Assembly: GCA_905200315.1 (NCBI GenBank)
Contig: CAJKKA010000085.1
Span: 1 to 6,811, forward strand
Direction of reading: 5' to 3'
Source of the DNA: an uncultured Clostridium sp.
GTDB taxonomy: Bacteria > Bacillota_A > Clostridia > TANB77 > CAG-508
DNA: 6,811 bases
Positions 5,886 through 6,811 of this stretch are shown one piece after another; the stretch's first letter is position 1; every line of letters starts with the position of its first letter. The notes beneath the pieces were generated by a model. It was given only the letters and a program-made list of their open reading frames with translations, had not been told where the DNA came from and searched no databases. The position numbers and the translations under genes are program-made.

Positions 5886-6533
5886 ATGAAATTTTTCTTA
5901 GATACGGCTAATATTGATGAAATAAAAGCAGTAAATGATATGGGCGTTATAAGTGGAGTAACAACTAACCCATCTTTAATTGCTAAAGAAGGAAAAGATT
6001 TTAAAGAAACTATAAAAGAAATTGCATCAATTGTTGATGGAGCAATAAGTGGAGAAGTTAACAGTGACGATGCAGAAGGAATGATAAAAGAAGGTCGTGA
6101 AATTGCAGCGATACATCCAAATATGGTAGTTAAAATACCAATGACAGCTGAAGGTTTAAAAGCTGTAAAAGTTTTAACTAAAGAAGGAATAAAAACTAAT
6201 GTTACATTAGTATTCTCAGCAACTCAAGCATTACTTGCTGCAAGAGCTGGAGCTACATATGTTTCTCCATTCTTAGGAAGATTAGACGATATATCTACAC
6301 CAGGTATGGATTTAATAAGAACTATAGCTGAAATATTCGCAATTCACAACATAGAAACTGAAATAATAGCAGCTAGCGTTAGAAATCCAATACATGTTAT
6401 AGATGCTGCACTTGCTGGTGCTGATATAGCTACTGTACCAACAAAAGTAGTAAACCAAATGTTAAAACATCCTTTAACTGATCAAGGGATAGAAAAATTC
6501 AAAAAAGATTGGGAAGCAACTTTCGGGAAATAA
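5886..6533 (+). CDS. tal: Transaldolase (TalC/FSA subfamily)
   Basis: This 215-residue protein is a short-type transaldolase, a decameric cytoplasmic TIM barrel that transfers dihydroxyacetone units between sugar phosphates in the non-oxidative pentose phosphate pathway. Landmarks are [11 protein letters not shown] (Asp6), [13 protein letters not shown] (24-36), VVKIPMT with the Schiff-base Lys83, [11 protein letters not shown] (105-115), SPFLGRLDD (127-135) and AASVRNP (162-168). Two positions that separate true transaldolases from fructose-6-phosphate aldolase read Glu57 (Gln59 in E. coli FsaA) and Phe129 (Tyr131 in FsaA), so I predict transaldolase despite automatic pipelines often naming this family 'fructose-6-phosphate aldolase' (fsa). 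The ATG sits 7 nt after AAGGAGG. It has its own extended -10 promoter with cre-like sites, and transketolase follows after 115 bp without an obvious terminator, forming a likely operon of the two pathway enzymes. Confidence 0.95.
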   Translation: MKFFLDTANIDEIKAVNDMGVISGVTTNPSLIAKEGKDFKETIKEIASIVDGAISGEVNSDDAEGMIKEGREIAAIHPNMVVKIPMTAEGLKAVKVLTKEGIKTNVTLVFSATQALLAARAGATYVSPFLGRLDDISTPGMDLIRTIAEIFAIHNIETEIIAASVRNPIHVIDAALAGADIATVPTKVVNQMLKHPLTDQGIEKFKKDWEATFGK

Positions 6534-6648
6534 AAAGATATAATTTAAGTTGAAAATTATGGTGATTTAAAATTGCCGTAGTTAAATATATATAAATGAA
6601 ATAAGTCATCCAAGTTTTATCACAACATTTAAAATAATGGAGGAAAAT

Positions 6649-6811
6649 ATGAACAATTTAGATTTACAATGTATAAATGCAATTAGAGTATTATCAGCTG
6701 ATGCTATACAAAAATCAAACTCAGGACATCCAGGTCTACCACTTGGAGCTGCTAGTATACACACCATTTCCCCATTGATAAACATCCGTTTTCCCCATTA
6801 TAAATATACCA
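6649..6811 (+). CDS. tkt: Transketolase, N-terminal part (cut by window edge; abnormal after residue 36)
   Basis: ATG at 6649 lies 5 nt after GGAGG (6639-6643). The first 36 residues are typical of full-length (about 660-residue) transketolases rather than the split two-subunit type: [20 protein letters not shown], then [11 protein letters not shown] with the thiamine-diphosphate/substrate-contacting His27. The enzyme transfers two-carbon units between ketoses and aldoses and partners the adjacent transaldolase. After Ser36 the family normally continues with a Met/Ile-Ala-Tyr/His-Thr-Leu-Trp/Phe motif. Here the still-open frame instead reads [18 protein letters not shown] to the edge, matching the family poorly. 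The change may be an insertion junction, or indel errors at a contig end (scattered Thr and Asn positions still align). Whether the gene is intact cannot be judged from this window. Confidence 0.85.
   Translation, partial: MNNLDLQCINAIRVLSADAIQKSNSGHPGLPLGAASIHTISPLINIRFPHYKYT
6767..6799 (+). repeat. Two 10-bp direct repeats, 23-bp period, at the transketolase break
   Basis: TTTCCCCATT occurs at 6767-6776 and again at 6790-6799, inside the stretch that no longer resembles transketolase. Runs of four C are rare in the rest of this AT-rich window. Short direct repeats at a fixed period near a junction resemble the transposase-binding sites in the termini of some insertion sequences (IS21-type ends, for example). 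No transposase or complete terminal inverted repeat is visible before the window ends. Confidence 0.35.

Noticed and set aside
5849..5911. Possible short upstream frame starting at the ATGATGATG run in the transaldolase leader and overlapping its start
   Set aside because: It lacks a ribosome binding site, would start almost at the predicted transcription start, and encodes only about 20 unremarkable residues.
6534..6648. Searched for a terminator or riboswitch between transaldolase and transketolase
   Set aside because: No stable GC-containing stem with a T-run and no recognisable aptamer were found, so the pair is treated as one operon.

Overview
The base composition is very AT-rich, with ATA, TTA, AGA and AAA as favoured codons, strong AGGAGG-type ribosome binding sites and hairpin/U-tract terminators. 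This points to a low-GC Firmicute of the class Clostridia. The gene types (an intracellular zinc-PLC-like protein, a small FSA-type transaldolase, a DJ-1/PfpI protein, a TIGR01212/YtqA radical SAM protein) would fit Clostridioides or another Peptostreptococcaceae. That taxonomic placement is inference; no rRNA or other marker gene is present.

Layout: (1) 1-159, the C-terminal end of an unrecognised protein, open at the left edge. (2) 241-2016, a tightly coupled two-gene ABC exporter operon: a DrrA-type ATPase with a TTG start, then an ABC-2 permease whose ATG directly follows the ATPase stop codon. (3) A bidirectional terminator at 2026-2050 separates it from a convergent minus-strand gene for a zinc-dependent phospholipase C-like protein (2073-2660). 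(4) A divergent intergenic region with a perfect 9-bp inverted repeat precedes a plus-strand DJ-1/PfpI gene (2797-3363), which ends in a strong terminator. (5) A ten-helix EamA/DMT transporter (3497-4441) and a TIGR01212 radical SAM protein on the minus strand (4541-5485) converge on a shared bidirectional terminator. (6) A 400-bp AT-rich gap (5486-5885) holds two divergent extended -10 promoters and a CcpA/cre-like palindrome. (7) A non-oxidative pentose phosphate pair follows: transaldolase (5886-6533) and the first codons of transketolase (6649 to the edge).

Most genes here look like independent single-gene units. The two functional groupings are the ABC exporter pair and the transaldolase-transketolase pair, which together interconvert pentose and hexose phosphates and are probably under carbon catabolite control.

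The main anomaly is at the right edge. The transketolase reading frame is textbook up to residue 36 and then abruptly stops resembling the family, in a C-rich stretch carrying two copies of a 10-mer 23 bp apart. This could be an insertion junction or simply poor sequence at a contig end; the window cannot decide. I found no convincing undescribed system: the rest is ordinary chromosomal housekeeping content.
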